Below, piece after piece: positions 38,002 to 47,989 of a stretch of 64,000 bases of DNA (positions within the stretch are counted from its first letter, which is position 1; each line of letters opens with the position of its first letter). Source of the DNA: Catalinimonas niigatensis (GTDB lineage: Bacteria; Bacteroidota; Bacteroidia; Cytophagales; Cyclobacteriaceae); NCBI RefSeq assembly GCF_030506285.1, contig NZ_CP119422.1, positions 248,001-312,000 of the forward strand, in the 5' to 3' direction. The notes below the pieces were generated by a model, which ran no database searches, was not told the DNA's origin, and saw nothing but the letters and a program-made list of their open reading frames with translations. The position numbers were made by a program, and so were the translations under genes.

Positions 38002-38124
38002 ATGAATACAGTAATTTCTTTCGGCACATTGATAAAATCAATTGGGTACTCTTTTAAAGAAAGAAATTATGCTTACTGTACAAAACATCTCCTTTATACA
38101 TCCCGACAAAGAATTATTGTTTGA
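38002..38124 (+). CDS. Possible leader peptide overlapping the ABC-F start
   Basis: An ATG 24 bases after the -7 box opens a 40-codon frame (MNTVISFGTLIKSIGYSFKE at its start) that ends 56 bases inside the ABC-F gene in another frame. Its position right after the promoter and the A-rich sequence just before the ATG make translation plausible. Antibiotic-resistance ABC-F genes are often controlled by ribosome stalling on such upstream peptides. It could also be a chance frame; no homology is recognised. Confidence 0.35.
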   Translation: MNTVISFGTLIKSIGYSFKERNYAYCTKHLLYTSRQRIIV

Positions 38125-39670
38125 AAACATCAGCTTATCTTTCCAAAAGCAGGATAAAATTGCCTTAATTGGCAATAATGGCTCTGGGAAATCCACTTTG
38201 TTGAAAATTCTGGCGGGTGTTTTACAACCTTCACATGGCATTGTGCATGCTGATTCCAAACTTTATTACGTTCCTCAACATTTTGGTCAGTTTGATGATT
38301 ACACCATAGCCCGGGTACTGCAAATAGAAGACAAGCTTGGTGCATTACTGGAAATTCTTGATGGAAATGTTACTGAAAATAATCTGTCTTTGTTAAACGA
38401 AGATTGGACTATTGAAGAAAGAAGTCTTCAAGCATTGTCATTTTGGAATCTTCAGGAATTTCCATTGACACAAAAAATAGGAAATTTAAGCGGGGGAGAA
38501 AAAACAAAAGTTTTTCTGGCGGGAATTCTAATTCATCAACCTGACATCGTATTGCTGGATGAACCCACGAATCATTTAGATACCTATACCAGAACCATTC
38601 TTTATGATTATGTGCAGCACTGTGAACATACTTTAGTCATTGTTAGTCACGACAGGTCTTTATTACATCTTCTTCAATCAGTCTACGAACTTGACAAACG
38701 AGGGATCACTGTATATGGTGGTAATTATGCATTTTATGTGGAACAGAAAAAGTTGGAAGAAAGCACTTTGCATCAAAGTATAAAGAGCAAAGAAAAAACA
38801 TTAAAGAAAGCTTTAAAAACAGAACGCGAGACCTTGGAAAGAAAGCAAAAACTGGATGCTCGTGGAAAAAGAAAACAGGAAAAGGCAGGAGTACCGCGTA
38901 TCTTAAGAAAAACGCTTAAAGATAAGGCAGAAAAGAGTTCTACCAGACTAAAAGATATCCATTCAGAAAAGATAGCTGCAATTTCTGATCAGGTAAATCA
39001 GGCCAGGAAAGCCCTGCCTGACATCCACAAGATGAAGCTTGACTTTGAAGATTCTGCATTGCATTCCGGGAAAATATTGGTGTCAGCCCAGGATATTAAT
39101 TTTGGATATACTCATCATCTGTTGTGGAAACTTCCGTTGAGTTTTCAAATCAGAAGCGGTGAGCGAATCAATATTAAAGGGTTCAACGGCTCGGGTAAAA
39201 CTACTTTAATCAAAATCATTTTGGGTGTAATTCAGCCTACATCCGGAACGATAAAATCAGCCGACCTCAGCTCAGTATATATTGATCAGGATTATTCGCT
39301 AATCAAAAATACTCTCACCGTTTACCAACAAGCCCAAACGTATAACTTTGATTCTCTACAGGAGCATGAGCTAAAGATCCGACTGAATCGTTTTATGTTT
39401 GACAAAGAATTTTGGGATAAGCCTTGTCATACTTTGAGTGGCGGAGAGAAAATGCGATTGATGCTTTGCTGTCTGATGATCAGCAATCATGCTCCCGACT
39501 TGTTTGTGTTAGATGAACCCACCAACAATCTTGATATTCAAAATATTGAAATCCTAACTTCTGCCCTTAATGAATACAGGGGAACCGTAATCGTAGTGTC
39601 GCACGATAGTTATTTTTTAAATGAAATTAAGGTTGATAAATTAATAGACATCAACTCATCTATTGATTGA
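38069..39670 (+). CDS. ABC-F family ATPase (ribosome-associated, possible antibiotic resistance)
   Basis: 533 residues from the ATG at 38069 (MLTVQNISF); an in-frame ATG at 38042 adds nine residues not expected in the family. Two ABC domains without membrane spans: Walker A GNNGSGKST and GFNGSGKTT, signatures LSGGEK twice, Walker B VLLDEPTNHLD and FVLDEPTNNLD. The linker between them (about 235-330) is long, basic and coiled (KSKEKTLKKALKTERETLERKQKLDARGKRKQ), as in ABC-F proteins that insert into the ribosomal E site. Some relatives protect ribosomes from antibiotics, others act in translation. The stand-alone gene with its own promoter and possible leader peptide favours an inducible protective role. 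Confidence 0.92.
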   Translation: MLTVQNISFIHPDKELLFENISLSFQKQDKIALIGNNGSGKSTLLKILAGVLQPSHGIVHADSKLYYVPQHFGQFDDYTIARVLQIEDKLGALLEILDGNVTENNLSLLNEDWTIEERSLQALSFWNLQEFPLTQKIGNLSGGEKTKVFLAGILIHQPDIVLLDEPTNHLDTYTRTILYDYVQHCEHTLVIVSHDRSLLHLLQSVYELDKRGITVYGGNYAFYVEQKKLEESTLHQSIKSKEKTLKKALKTERETLERKQKLDARGKRKQEKAGVPRILRKTLKDKAEKSSTRLKDIHSEKIAAISDQVNQARKALPDIHKMKLDFEDSALHSGKILVSAQDINFGYTHHLLWKLPLSFQIRSGERINIKGFNGSGKTTLIKIILGVIQPTSGTIKSADLSSVYIDQDYSLIKNTLTVYQQAQTYNFDSLQEHELKIRLNRFMFDKEFWDKPCHTLSGGEKMRLMLCCLMISNHAPDLFVLDEPTNNLDIQNIEILTSALNEYRGTVIVVSHDSYFLNEIKVDKLIDINSSID

Positions 39671-39787
39671 TTAAGAATAATCAAGACGAGTATCCTAAAA
39701 CGATTTATCATTCATTTCTTATTAAGAAATGTTCCACTGAGAATAAAGCTAAAGTAGAAACACTATCAATTCAGCATCTTTTCATTT

Positions 39788-40882
39788 TCAACGGCTAGAA
39801 TGGAATGCTTTTGAATTAGCTTTTCCCTTGCTTTCCTGAGCCTGATAATCTAGTCCAAGTAAAGTTGCTATCGTATTGGCTATTTGATCCTGATAAAATT
39901 GTCCTTGTACAGCGGCATCTCCTTGTGGTGTATCCGGTCCTATGATGGCCCACCAAACTTCATCTGCCCCCTCAATTTCATCACCATGACTTTTCCAGGT
40001 ATCCAGAGGCTCAGTTCCCCTGCCGTGATCAGTGGTGATGATAAACGTTGTTTTGTTTTTGTATTCTCTTTGCTGTTGCGTCCACTCCCAGAGTTCCCGA
40101 ATGAACTGATCTGTCCGTTGCGCTGACTTCAGGTATTCATCATAATCTCCGTCATGGGCAAAGTCATCAGTTTCACCATAAGAGATGTACAATAACTTAG
40201 GCTTTTCTTTCTTGAGGTACTCCAGCGCATACTGATGGGTAAAGGCATCAAAGCGCACAGTAGACCAGTGGCCTGGTAACAATGGCTGTAACTGGTTTAA
40301 CCATTTTTCTCTGCCTGTAAGTTTTCCCTCTTTCGCATTTTCATAACCGGCATTGACCGGGATGCCTGCTCTCTCTTCGTTGATGATGTAGGGAAACACA
40401 TCCCAGGAAGCAAAGGTAGCTACTTTTCCTTTGAATGCTTTTTGCTGGTTGGCGTACTCTAAAATTGTGATATTCTGATTGGGAAGCTTATCATTACTGT
40501 CTATCGCTTTATCCGCCTTTCCGGTCAGGATCTCATTGTATCCGGGATAAGAAAACCAGTAGGGATTAGTGAGATTTACCAATGAACTCTGTTTACGATC
40601 ACCATACAGTTGTCCTTGTTGGGCAATCGTATTCCAGAAGAAGGGCATCAATACTTCACGTCGGTCCTGCTCATCCGCTTTCCAGAAAAGCGACCTAAGT
40701 TCAGCTGTATCACTTACATAATCCGGATGGGCAATCAGTTGAGGATCTGCACCTTTGAAAAGCTCCTGCCAGCGCAGACCGTCAAAAGTGATGAGTACTA
40801 CATTTTCTGTTTGAAGTGCTGTTTGTGCTGAAGAAGATATGTATGCACAAAGGAGTATTACGATAGACAGGAAGTATTTCAT
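39788..40882 (-). CDS. Alkaline-phosphatase-superfamily hydrolase, exported
   Basis: 364 residues from the ATG at 40882 (MKYFLSIVILLCAYISSSAQ), which starts a clean signal peptide; the in-frame ATG at 40906 adds eight residues. The metal-binding motifs of the superfamily are present: VVLITFDGLRWQELFKG near the N-terminus, YGETDDFAHDGDYDEYL (about 243-259) and FIITTDHGRGTEPLDTWKSHGDE (about 293-315). It is likely a metal-dependent phosphodiesterase, phosphatase or sulfatase-like enzyme in the periplasm; the substrate is not apparent. It converges with the ABC-F gene and is followed by no cotranscribed gene. Confidence 0.87.
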   Translation of the reverse strand: MKYFLSIVILLCAYISSSAQTALQTENVVLITFDGLRWQELFKGADPQLIAHPDYVSDTAELRSLFWKADEQDRREVLMPFFWNTIAQQGQLYGDRKQSSLVNLTNPYWFSYPGYNEILTGKADKAIDSNDKLPNQNITILEYANQQKAFKGKVATFASWDVFPYIINEERAGIPVNAGYENAKEGKLTGREKWLNQLQPLLPGHWSTVRFDAFTHQYALEYLKKEKPKLLYISYGETDDFAHDGDYDEYLKSAQRTDQFIRELWEWTQQQREYKNKTTFIITTDHGRGTEPLDTWKSHGDEIEGADEVWWAIIGPDTPQGDAAVQGQFYQDQIANTIATLLGLDYQAQESKGKANSKAFHSSR

Positions 40883-41059
40883 GAGACCAGGCTGTTTTTT
40901 CACCAAATTACGATACCTAATTCTATTAATCCATGAAATACTGCTTAAAATGAAATATTAATGTAAACTTAAAACTGTATGCAGTATTTGCTAGTCTGAT
41001 ATCTCAATGCCAATAATCGTAACTTTATTTATAGACAAAATGGACGGATAGTGATTGTT

Positions 41060-41329
41060 CTACAAAAACGTCCTACCTATGATACTTATGATATGGCTAT
41101 AGTTCTTCTGGTGTACATGAATCATATTAAAAAGTTTTTTGGATAGCTCTAATTCTTTCATTTCATTGAGCTTATACAAAATATCCTGAGTGTTTATTTT
41201 CTTTTGCTTAAAGTCTTTCAGTACATTTTTTAGGTGAGGCTTATCAGAAGATTTAATTTCTAGTTCCAGATATTTTATCACATCATCCTCTATTATTTTG
41301 GCTACCTCATTTTTGAAATCATCGCTCAT
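41060..41329 (-). CDS. Small hypothetical protein
   Basis: 89 residues, highly charged (many Lys, Asp, Glu), predicted helical with no signal peptide or membrane segment; the C-terminal 20 residues are less polar (YSHIISIIGRTFL). No family is recognised. It lies alone between the alkaline-phosphatase-type gene and the second SusD gene on the same strand, beyond the terminator at 41632-41662. It keeps a clean frame and normal composition, so I consider it probably real. Confidence 0.55.
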   Translation of the reverse strand: MSDDFKNEVAKIIEDDVIKYLELEIKSSDKPHLKNVLKDFKQKKINTQDILYKLNEMKELELSKKLFNMIHVHQKNYSHIISIIGRTFL

Positions 41330-41706
41330 GACAAAAATTTAAATTAGGGTTAGTTTCTTCGTTCAACTTTACCAAGCCAGTTTCAATGTAATACTTTTTC
41401 TTATTATTTACTCCACCCCTTAAGCTTTACAGCATAAAAATATTACTTTTTAAAAAAAATATTAAATTTTACAAAGAAAACATTTACTTCCTTAAAACCA
41501 TTGTCATGAGATTTACAGATTAAGTATGGCTTAAGTTTTTGTGCGGATTACTCAACGGTTACATAATTATCTTTCAATTAATCTTCAGCATCCTGGCAAA
41601 CATTTTCTCAAGAAAACCACTCACACGTAAAAAAGTCACTCCCTGTAACAGAGAGTGACTTTAGTAAATCAAACTGCTTTAGCAAATGCTAAAAGAGTTT
41701 AGAAGA
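41330..41706. other. Intergenic stretch with SusCD terminator
   Basis: 377 bp. It contains the hairpin at 41632-41662 and a long T/A-rich part (41400-41480) that probably carries the promoter of the small hypothetical gene. No other feature is seen. Confidence 0.6.
41632..41662 (-). terminator. Hairpin terminator after the second susD
   Basis: A 10-bp stem (aaagtcactc against gagtgacttt) encloses an 11-base loop. On the minus strand it follows the SusD stop (41707) by about 45 bases and is followed by an A/T tract, as expected at the end of the susC-susD transcript. Confidence 0.85.
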
Positions 41707-43248
41707 TTAATATCCCGGATTCTGAGGAGTCAGATTAGGATTATTGATCATTTCCTGAGTGCCCAGCGGGAACAGCAAATGTTTTTCCTGTAAAGCTACA
41801 TCAGAACTTAAATTGACATGTCCTACAAAGTCATCAAAACCATCGGTAGTTTCATTATATACTTTACGCAGACGTACCATGTCAAACCAGGTTTTACCTT
41901 CATAAGCCAGTTCATGCCAGCGTTCTTTCCATACTGCTTCGCGGAATGAGGCCTGGTTGAATCCTCCCACATCAGGAGTAGTCAAGCCTGCCCTATCCCT
42001 AATCCTTGTCAAAGCAGCCACGGTTTCAGTATCCGGTCCAGCTACTTCATTTTGAGCTTCAGCAAAAATTAACAGCACTTCAGCATAACGGATCATGGGT
42101 ACATTGAGATTATCCTGAGCCGTACCTGGCACACCAAAAGTACCGTTGGCAGTAACATTAAAATGCTTGAAGATGTAAGGTGCGCCCAAGTCAAAGAGTT
42201 CTCCACTTCCATTGGTATAATAACTGGTATAGAAGTAACCCTCCCGGTCTACCGTGCGCAAGTCACCCTCTTCATACGAATTGTAAAATTCAGTGGTAGG
42301 TACTGTACTTCCGGTGCCTGAAGGGCCACGATACGATACTGGCTTAAAGTTAGGGAACATATTGCCCATAGGGTTAGCCGCTACCAGGTTATTGTATTGC
42401 AAACTGAAAATATGCTCTACGGTATTGCCTAAGCTTTCGTCATGGATTTCACCATAAGTCTCAAAGAGATCAATAGGCCCGGCATTGTCAATGATTTCTT
42501 TTGACTTGGTCGCTGCCAGCTGATAATATTCTGCTCCTCTGTTGAGAGGAAAACCTGCCATTGTTAAATATACTTTAGACAAAAGCGCTTTTGCTGCCGC
42601 AGTAGAGATACGTCCGCTTTCATCTGTCCAAGGCAAGCCTGCTGTTTCAGCCGCCTGCAGGTCTTCTACTATCTGAGCGTATACCTCTGCCTGAGGCGTA
42701 CGTGATGGGAAAAAATCTTCAGAAGCAGCAGATTGGGGAGTAAGAGTTAAGGGAACATCACCCCACAACCTTACAGCATAAAAATAAGCCCAGGCACGAA
42801 AGAATCGGGCCTCTCCTAATATGCGGCTTTTCTGGGCATCGTCCATAGGAGTAATCGCAGGAACTTTATCTAATACCAGATTCGTTTGTGCGATTAGCTT
42901 ATAAATTCCTGTCCACCAATTTAGGATATGCCCCGTACTACCGTCCCAGGTCAGGGAATACAGGTTATTCAAATCCGAATTCTGAGCAGTTTCTGTGGTT
43001 GAGGTTCCGGTAGGTGCTTCTAACAGCTGCCAGTTGGAAGAAAATATGCCTGCACCATCTCCAAAAAACCTGGCATCCGCGTAAACTGAAGCAATAGCCG
43101 CTTCCGCATGATCAGGGATCGTGTAAAAGCTCTCAGGTGTTAGGTTGGAGGGGTCCTGCTCATCCAGAAAGTCTGAACAACTAGCCCCCACTAATAAAAT
43201 GCCGCCGAGGCATATTTTGCTGATATATTTAATGATATGAGATTTCAT
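41707..43248 (-). CDS. SusD/RagB-family outer-membrane lipoprotein
   Basis: 513 residues, full length. Signal peptide with lipobox (LLVGASCSDFLDEQDPSNLTPESFY, Cys at about 24). The helical TPR-like SusD core is seen in AEAAIASVYADARFF, ARFFRAWAYFYAVRLWGDVPLTL and AAKALLSKVYLTMAG, and the C-terminal RagB part in RYAEVLLIFAEAQNEV and ERWHELAYEGKTWFDMVRL. It caps the neighbouring SusC transporter at the cell surface and binds its glycan or other ligand. It starts 26 bp after the SusC stop codon. Confidence 0.97.
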   Translation of the reverse strand: MKSHIIKYISKICLGGILLVGASCSDFLDEQDPSNLTPESFYTIPDHAEAAIASVYADARFFGDGAGIFSSNWQLLEAPTGTSTTETAQNSDLNNLYSLTWDGSTGHILNWWTGIYKLIAQTNLVLDKVPAITPMDDAQKSRILGEARFFRAWAYFYAVRLWGDVPLTLTPQSAASEDFFPSRTPQAEVYAQIVEDLQAAETAGLPWTDESGRISTAAAKALLSKVYLTMAGFPLNRGAEYYQLAATKSKEIIDNAGPIDLFETYGEIHDESLGNTVEHIFSLQYNNLVAANPMGNMFPNFKPVSYRGPSGTGSTVPTTEFYNSYEEGDLRTVDREGYFYTSYYTNGSGELFDLGAPYIFKHFNVTANGTFGVPGTAQDNLNVPMIRYAEVLLIFAEAQNEVAGPDTETVAALTRIRDRAGLTTPDVGGFNQASFREAVWKERWHELAYEGKTWFDMVRLRKVYNETTDGFDDFVGHVNLSSDVALQEKHLLFPLGTQEMINNPNLTPQNPGY

Positions 43249-43274
43249 ATTAAATGTTTTTATTTTTCTGATAA

Positions 43275-46200
43275 TTATAAACCAATCTGAAGTCCAAACA
43301 TATAAGTAGTTGGTTTAGGATACTCATGCCATTTCATTCCCTGAGAGAAGGCGTTATTGCTATCATTTCCTCTGATAGGTGTAACTTCAGGGTCACCAAT
43401 GATCTGGTCATCCATGATAAGGAAGAAATTCTGTACAGAAGTATAAATTCTGAAATTGGACAGATTAAGTCTTTGAAGGACGCTTTGAGGGAAAGAATAT
43501 CCTATTAAAAGGTTTCTACCCCGGATAAAAGATGCGTCCATGATCCAGCGGGTATCCACATTGGTTACATAACCAGCACGGGTATCACGGATTTGAGCGA
43601 TCTGACTGTCCTGATTTTCAGGTGTCCAGGCATCCAATACGGTAGTATAGCTATTGGCCAGTGCCTGACGGTCTTCACTAGCATGAAGGTTCATATCCAT
43701 CAGGTCATTACCATAAGAATACTGAAGCTCTAGTGTTAGGTCAAAGTTTTTATAGCGTAGAGTGTTGACGAATGCACCCCATCCCAGCGGGCTACCATTA
43801 CCAATGATCATCCTGTCAGCATCGGTGATGGCTTTATCACCATTGACATCCTCATATTTAACGTCACCGGGAAGCATGGTTAATCCATTACGGTAACTGG
43901 TAAATTCAGCTGCTTCAGCTGCTTCGTCCGTGCCCCAGATACCCAAACGATTAAGCCCCCAGAAAGCTCCCACTGGTTCACCAATACGAATGATGCTTGT
44001 CTGGTTGGTAATGCCAGGACCACCCACACCAAAAATATCAGCTGGAGTAGCAAGAGAAAGTACCTCATTGCGGTTCATGGATATATTGAAAGTGGTATTC
44101 CAGGAAAAATCAGTAGTTTCAAAGTTCACCGTATTCAAAGACAATTCAACTCCTTGATTTTTCATAGAACCGATATTCTTTCTGATCGTAGTGTATCCGC
44201 TGGTTTGTGGTACTGGAGCATCCAAAAGCATGTCAGTAGTCAATCGGTAATAATAGTCAGCTTCAATAGCCACTCTGCCGTTGAATAAGCCTAATTCTAC
44301 ACCAATATCTGTCTGGGCAGTTTTTTCCCATTTCAAATCCGGATTAGCCAAGCGGTTGATCCCGGTTCCCCCAACTCTTGACTCATTGAAAATAGTGGCA
44401 TAGTTCGATCTCAAAAGAGACAAGGAAGAATAAGGAGGTATCTCAGAATTACCGGTAAGTCCATAACTACCCCGCAATTTTAAGTTAGAAATTAAGCTGT
44501 TGTCACTCATAAAACCTTCTTCGGAGATTCTCCATGCCAAAGCAGCTGATGGGAAGAATGCGAATTTGTTATTTTCACCAAATTTGGAAGATCCATCGGC
44601 TCGCCCGGTTAAAGTAAGTAAATACTTATCCATGAGCGAGTAATTGATCCTTCCGAAGTAAGAGTTCAGTGCATGTCTGTTTGCCCCTGAAAATACACTT
44701 AGATTATTGCTGCCTGCTCCTATATTGTTATAGAGGAAATAATCAGTAGCAAATGTCCTTGCACCCTGCTGTATAGCAAAGAAATTGGTCTCCTGCCAAG
44801 AAACGCCTAAAAGACCAGTGATCGAGTGAATTTCATTAAAGGTAGTATTGTATGTCAGGTAGTTTTCCCAAGACCAAAAAGTTTCCTTTTGGTTACGGGT
44901 GAAAGCATTACCCTGACCACCAATATCCAAAGTTCTTGTCTCGTGGTTATTGGTCTCCTGCGTCATGATATTGGTACCCAATACGGTTCTGAACTCCAGC
45001 CCTTTTGCCAAGTTGATATTAGCAAATGCGCTACCTACCACATTTTGTGTATTCAGGATATAGGTACGTCCTGACAATCTGTGCATGGAGCTCATGGTAC
45101 CTTCAGCAAAAGGATAATCTCTGTTATTGGCGAATGTACCATCTTCATATCTTACTGGTAAGAAGGGAAAGTCCTCTACAATTTGGCGGGCTACCTGATC
45201 GCTAATATCTACCAGATTTTCCGATTGATTGTTATAGCTTAAAGTCGTACCCACTTTTATCCATTTTTTTAGCTGAGTATCCAGTGATAATCTACCGGAA
45301 TAACGTGTCAGGTAAGAGTTTTTCAGTAGACCCTGATCATCACGGTAACCCAGTGAAAAGGAATAAGTGGTTGACTCGTTACCACCGCTAAAACCCAATT
45401 GATGATTTTGAGACAATTTATTCTGGGTCGTTTCTTCCAGCCAGTTGGTATCGTACAAAGGTCTGCCATTACTGTCAAAAATACGAGGATCAGTTCTGCG
45501 TAATGCGGGATTTAAATATGCCCATCTACCTTCTGCCCATCCTTCAGGGTCAAATTTTTCCATATTGGCCCATGCCAGATCTTCTACTGCAAGATATTGC
45601 TCAGAATTCAGTACTTCCGGGCGATTTGGCCCTATGGTGTTTACACTAAAGTCAGCATTGTAAGTGATTCTTCCTTCACCAGCTTTTCCTTTTCTGGTCG
45701 TGATCATTATTACTCCATTGGCACCTCTGGCACCATAGATAGCTGTAGAAGAGGCATCTTTCAATACTTCTACTGATACGATATCATTGGGGTTCAGATA
45801 ATCAATAGCCTGGCTGAACTGTGCCTGATTACCCTGAGGTAATTGAACACCATCTACCACATAAAGAGGGTTGTTGGAAGAGTTAATTGAACTAAAGCCC
45901 CTGATACGGATATTGGTTTTCCCCCCCGGACGACCTGAGTTGGTATTAACCTGTACGCCGGGAATTCTGCCAGCCATTGCCTGGTTTAGTGATGCTGCCG
46001 GACGCTCCTGAAGCTGATCTACGTTAACAGAACCAACTGCGCCAGTTAGATCAGATCTTTTCTGCGTACCGTAACCGATAACCACGATTTCATCCAGTGA
46101 TTGGATATCAGGCAGCATGACGACATTAATCTCTTGTTGATTGCCTACTACTATTTCTTCAGTCACATATCCAATAGAGCTAAAGACCAACACACTTTCA

Positions 46201-46739
46201 GTATCGGGCACATTGATGCTATACTTACCATCAATATCGGTCACTGTACCGGTAGAAGTACCTTTCACCAGCACATTGACACCTGGCAACCCACTCACTT
46301 CGTCAGAGGATACTATTCCAGACACCACGATATGAGGTATGGCACCCAGTACTTCTTCCACGACCTGAGTCTGTCCTACTTTATCGCTGATGTGGATGTT
46401 ATCTCCCATTCGCTTAAAGGCTAAGGCTGTCTGTTGAGAAATATTCCTCAAAACATCACCCAGCGATTGATTATAGCTATTAATGCTGATGCTATGCTTT
46501 TTCTTTAGTACTTTCTCGTTGTATACAAAATTGAATTCTGTAGTGTTTTCAATGGTTTGAAGGGCTTGCTGAAGGCTTACATTATTTAGTTTGATTTCAA
46601 CAAATATTTCTTCAATACTTTTTTTCTGATCAGGACCGTCGGCTGCCTGGAGCATGCTGCCAAAACAACATTGTATAAGCATTCCAAGCAAGAGGTATCT
46701 CCCCATGACAATAGATTGTAGTAAGAGTTTAGGTTTCAT
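43275..46739 (-). CDS. SusC/RagA-family TonB-dependent transporter with STN domain
   Basis: 1154 residues from the ATG at 46739 (MKPKLLLQSIVMGRYLLLG), a good signal peptide; the in-frame ATG at 46793 adds 18 unlikely residues. Domains: STN (about 45-115, VSLQQALQTIENTTEFNFVYNEKVLKKK), carboxypeptidase-regulatory-like (about 135-215, SGLPGVNVLVKGTSTGTVTDIDG), plug (IVVIGYGTQKRSDLTG, AIYGARGANGVIMITTRKG), barrel to the end (MFGLQIGL). It is as long as the first SusC of this window and has the same domain order, but the barrels are clearly different in sequence, so the ligands should differ. The STN domain and the neighbouring fecR/sigma genes form a signalling chain. Confidence 0.97.
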   Translation of the reverse strand: MKPKLLLQSIVMGRYLLLGMLIQCCFGSMLQAADGPDQKKSIEEIFVEIKLNNVSLQQALQTIENTTEFNFVYNEKVLKKKHSISINSYNQSLGDVLRNISQQTALAFKRMGDNIHISDKVGQTQVVEEVLGAIPHIVVSGIVSSDEVSGLPGVNVLVKGTSTGTVTDIDGKYSINVPDTESVLVFSSIGYVTEEIVVGNQQEINVVMLPDIQSLDEIVVIGYGTQKRSDLTGAVGSVNVDQLQERPAASLNQAMAGRIPGVQVNTNSGRPGGKTNIRIRGFSSINSSNNPLYVVDGVQLPQGNQAQFSQAIDYLNPNDIVSVEVLKDASSTAIYGARGANGVIMITTRKGKAGEGRITYNADFSVNTIGPNRPEVLNSEQYLAVEDLAWANMEKFDPEGWAEGRWAYLNPALRRTDPRIFDSNGRPLYDTNWLEETTQNKLSQNHQLGFSGGNESTTYSFSLGYRDDQGLLKNSYLTRYSGRLSLDTQLKKWIKVGTTLSYNNQSENLVDISDQVARQIVEDFPFLPVRYEDGTFANNRDYPFAEGTMSSMHRLSGRTYILNTQNVVGSAFANINLAKGLEFRTVLGTNIMTQETNNHETRTLDIGGQGNAFTRNQKETFWSWENYLTYNTTFNEIHSITGLLGVSWQETNFFAIQQGARTFATDYFLYNNIGAGSNNLSVFSGANRHALNSYFGRINYSLMDKYLLTLTGRADGSSKFGENNKFAFFPSAALAWRISEEGFMSDNSLISNLKLRGSYGLTGNSEIPPYSSLSLLRSNYATIFNESRVGGTGINRLANPDLKWEKTAQTDIGVELGLFNGRVAIEADYYYRLTTDMLLDAPVPQTSGYTTIRKNIGSMKNQGVELSLNTVNFETTDFSWNTTFNISMNRNEVLSLATPADIFGVGGPGITNQTSIIRIGEPVGAFWGLNRLGIWGTDEAAEAAEFTSYRNGLTMLPGDVKYEDVNGDKAITDADRMIIGNGSPLGWGAFVNTLRYKNFDLTLELQYSYGNDLMDMNLHASEDRQALANSYTTVLDAWTPENQDSQIAQIRDTRAGYVTNVDTRWIMDASFIRGRNLLIGYSFPQSVLQRLNLSNFRIYTSVQNFFLIMDDQIIGDPEVTPIRGNDSNNAFSQGMKWHEYPKPTTYMFGLQIGL

Positions 46740-46886
46740 AAAATGTGAGATTAAAATTGTATAAAGAGACCGGATACAAAATTTTGAGGCCACTACCCGG
46801 GCATTTGCATCTCCGATGGCAGTCGGTATACCTCCTGGAGGATACCGGAAAAAGATGAGCTTAAGATTTAATCCATTGGCAACTGA

Positions 46887-47897
46887 TTATTTGATGATGA
46901 TATGTTTTTCATGGATTTCATAGTCAAAGTTGAGCACAAAACTCATCCCCTCCAGTACACTTTCCAGCGAGCGATTGGTATAAGAGCCGCTAAATCCGTT
47001 TTCTATTCCCTTGCGCTCTACGCTTATCTCAACACCATACCAATGCTCGAGGGCATTAACAACTTCAGAAAAGCGGGCATTTTTAAAGTAAAGCCGGCCT
47101 TCCTTCCAGGATAGGACGTCTTCCGGATCAAATCTGTTTTTTGAAAAAGTAGTATCCTGAGCTGAATAGACAGCCTGCTCCCCCGGTTTTAAGTGCAAGT
47201 CCAGAACAGCAATATTGTCTTGCTGAGCTACTTTCACTTCACCAGAAACTACTGATACTGCTATTTCTTCTTCTGCAAAAGCTTTGATATTGAAGGACGT
47301 TCCTAGCACTGTAGTTAAAATATTTCCGCTATGGATTTGGAATGGATGTAAAGTATCTCGTATAACTTCAAAGAAAGCTTCTCCTTCCAGAAAAACTTCC
47401 CGAGGAGTATGCTTATAATAGCTCAGTTGACTACCGGCATTCAGTTTCACTATTGTACTATCAGCCAGAACAAGCGTTAGCTTTTCCCCTTTAGCGGTAT
47501 TTTTTATAATGAGCACATCCTGATCTGCTATCTTTGCCTCTGGAGGTGCAGAAGAGGCCTTGACCAGCACAAAATAAAAGTAAGCAAAGCAGCCAAGCAG
47601 AAGTGTAATGACGGCAGCATAACTCCAGGTTTTCCAGTGTTGCCTTGGTTTATATTTCTTTTTCTGAAGACTAGTCGTTTTCTTCTTTGTGGAGGTGGAA
47701 AGTTGTTGGTTGATGGACTCAAATAAAAAAGCTTTTCCCCACTCTTTTTCATGCCGCTGCGTTTCTTTCCAGTACGTTTCAATCTTTTCGGACAATTCCT
47801 GATCCGCTTCGCCGGATAGATACCAGGAAAGCACTTTATTACACTCATGCCCTGAGCATTCTCCTTTAAAGAATTTTTCTAAAAGTTGCCGGTCCAT
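46887..47897 (-). CDS. FecR-family anti-sigma factor
   Basis: 336 residues. Cytoplasmic part with the CNKVLSWYLSGEADQELSEKIETYW motif, one membrane span (about 91-113, WSYAAVITLLLGCFAYFYFVLV), FecR domain (about 130-235, KNTAKGEKLTLVLADSTIVKLNAGSQLSYY and VFLEGEAFFEV) and a DUF4974-type C-terminus (about 265-336, LYFKNARFSEVVNALEHWYGVEISV). Partner of the sigma factor 92 bp upstream and of the STN domain of SusC, which starts about 150 bp downstream. Confidence 0.96.
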   Translation of the reverse strand: MDRQLLEKFFKGECSGHECNKVLSWYLSGEADQELSEKIETYWKETQRHEKEWGKAFLFESINQQLSTSTKKKTTSLQKKKYKPRQHWKTWSYAAVITLLLGCFAYFYFVLVKASSAPPEAKIADQDVLIIKNTAKGEKLTLVLADSTIVKLNAGSQLSYYKHTPREVFLEGEAFFEVIRDTLHPFQIHSGNILTTVLGTSFNIKAFAEEEIAVSVVSGEVKVAQQDNIAVLDLHLKPGEQAVYSAQDTTFSKNRFDPEDVLSWKEGRLYFKNARFSEVVNALEHWYGVEISVERKGIENGFSGSYTNRSLESVLEGMSFVLNFDYEIHEKHIIIK

Positions 47898-47989
47898 GCT
47901 TGGAGCTGATTAAGAGTGGCTTGTACCTTCTATACAATCCATCAGCATCATTTACTCTATCGGTAGTAAAGTATTTTAATAAATATTGT

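Noticed and set aside
39711-39735. Small inverted repeat after the ABC-F gene
   Set aside because: Weak AT-only stem (catttctta/taagaaatg) without a T tract; not supported as a terminator.
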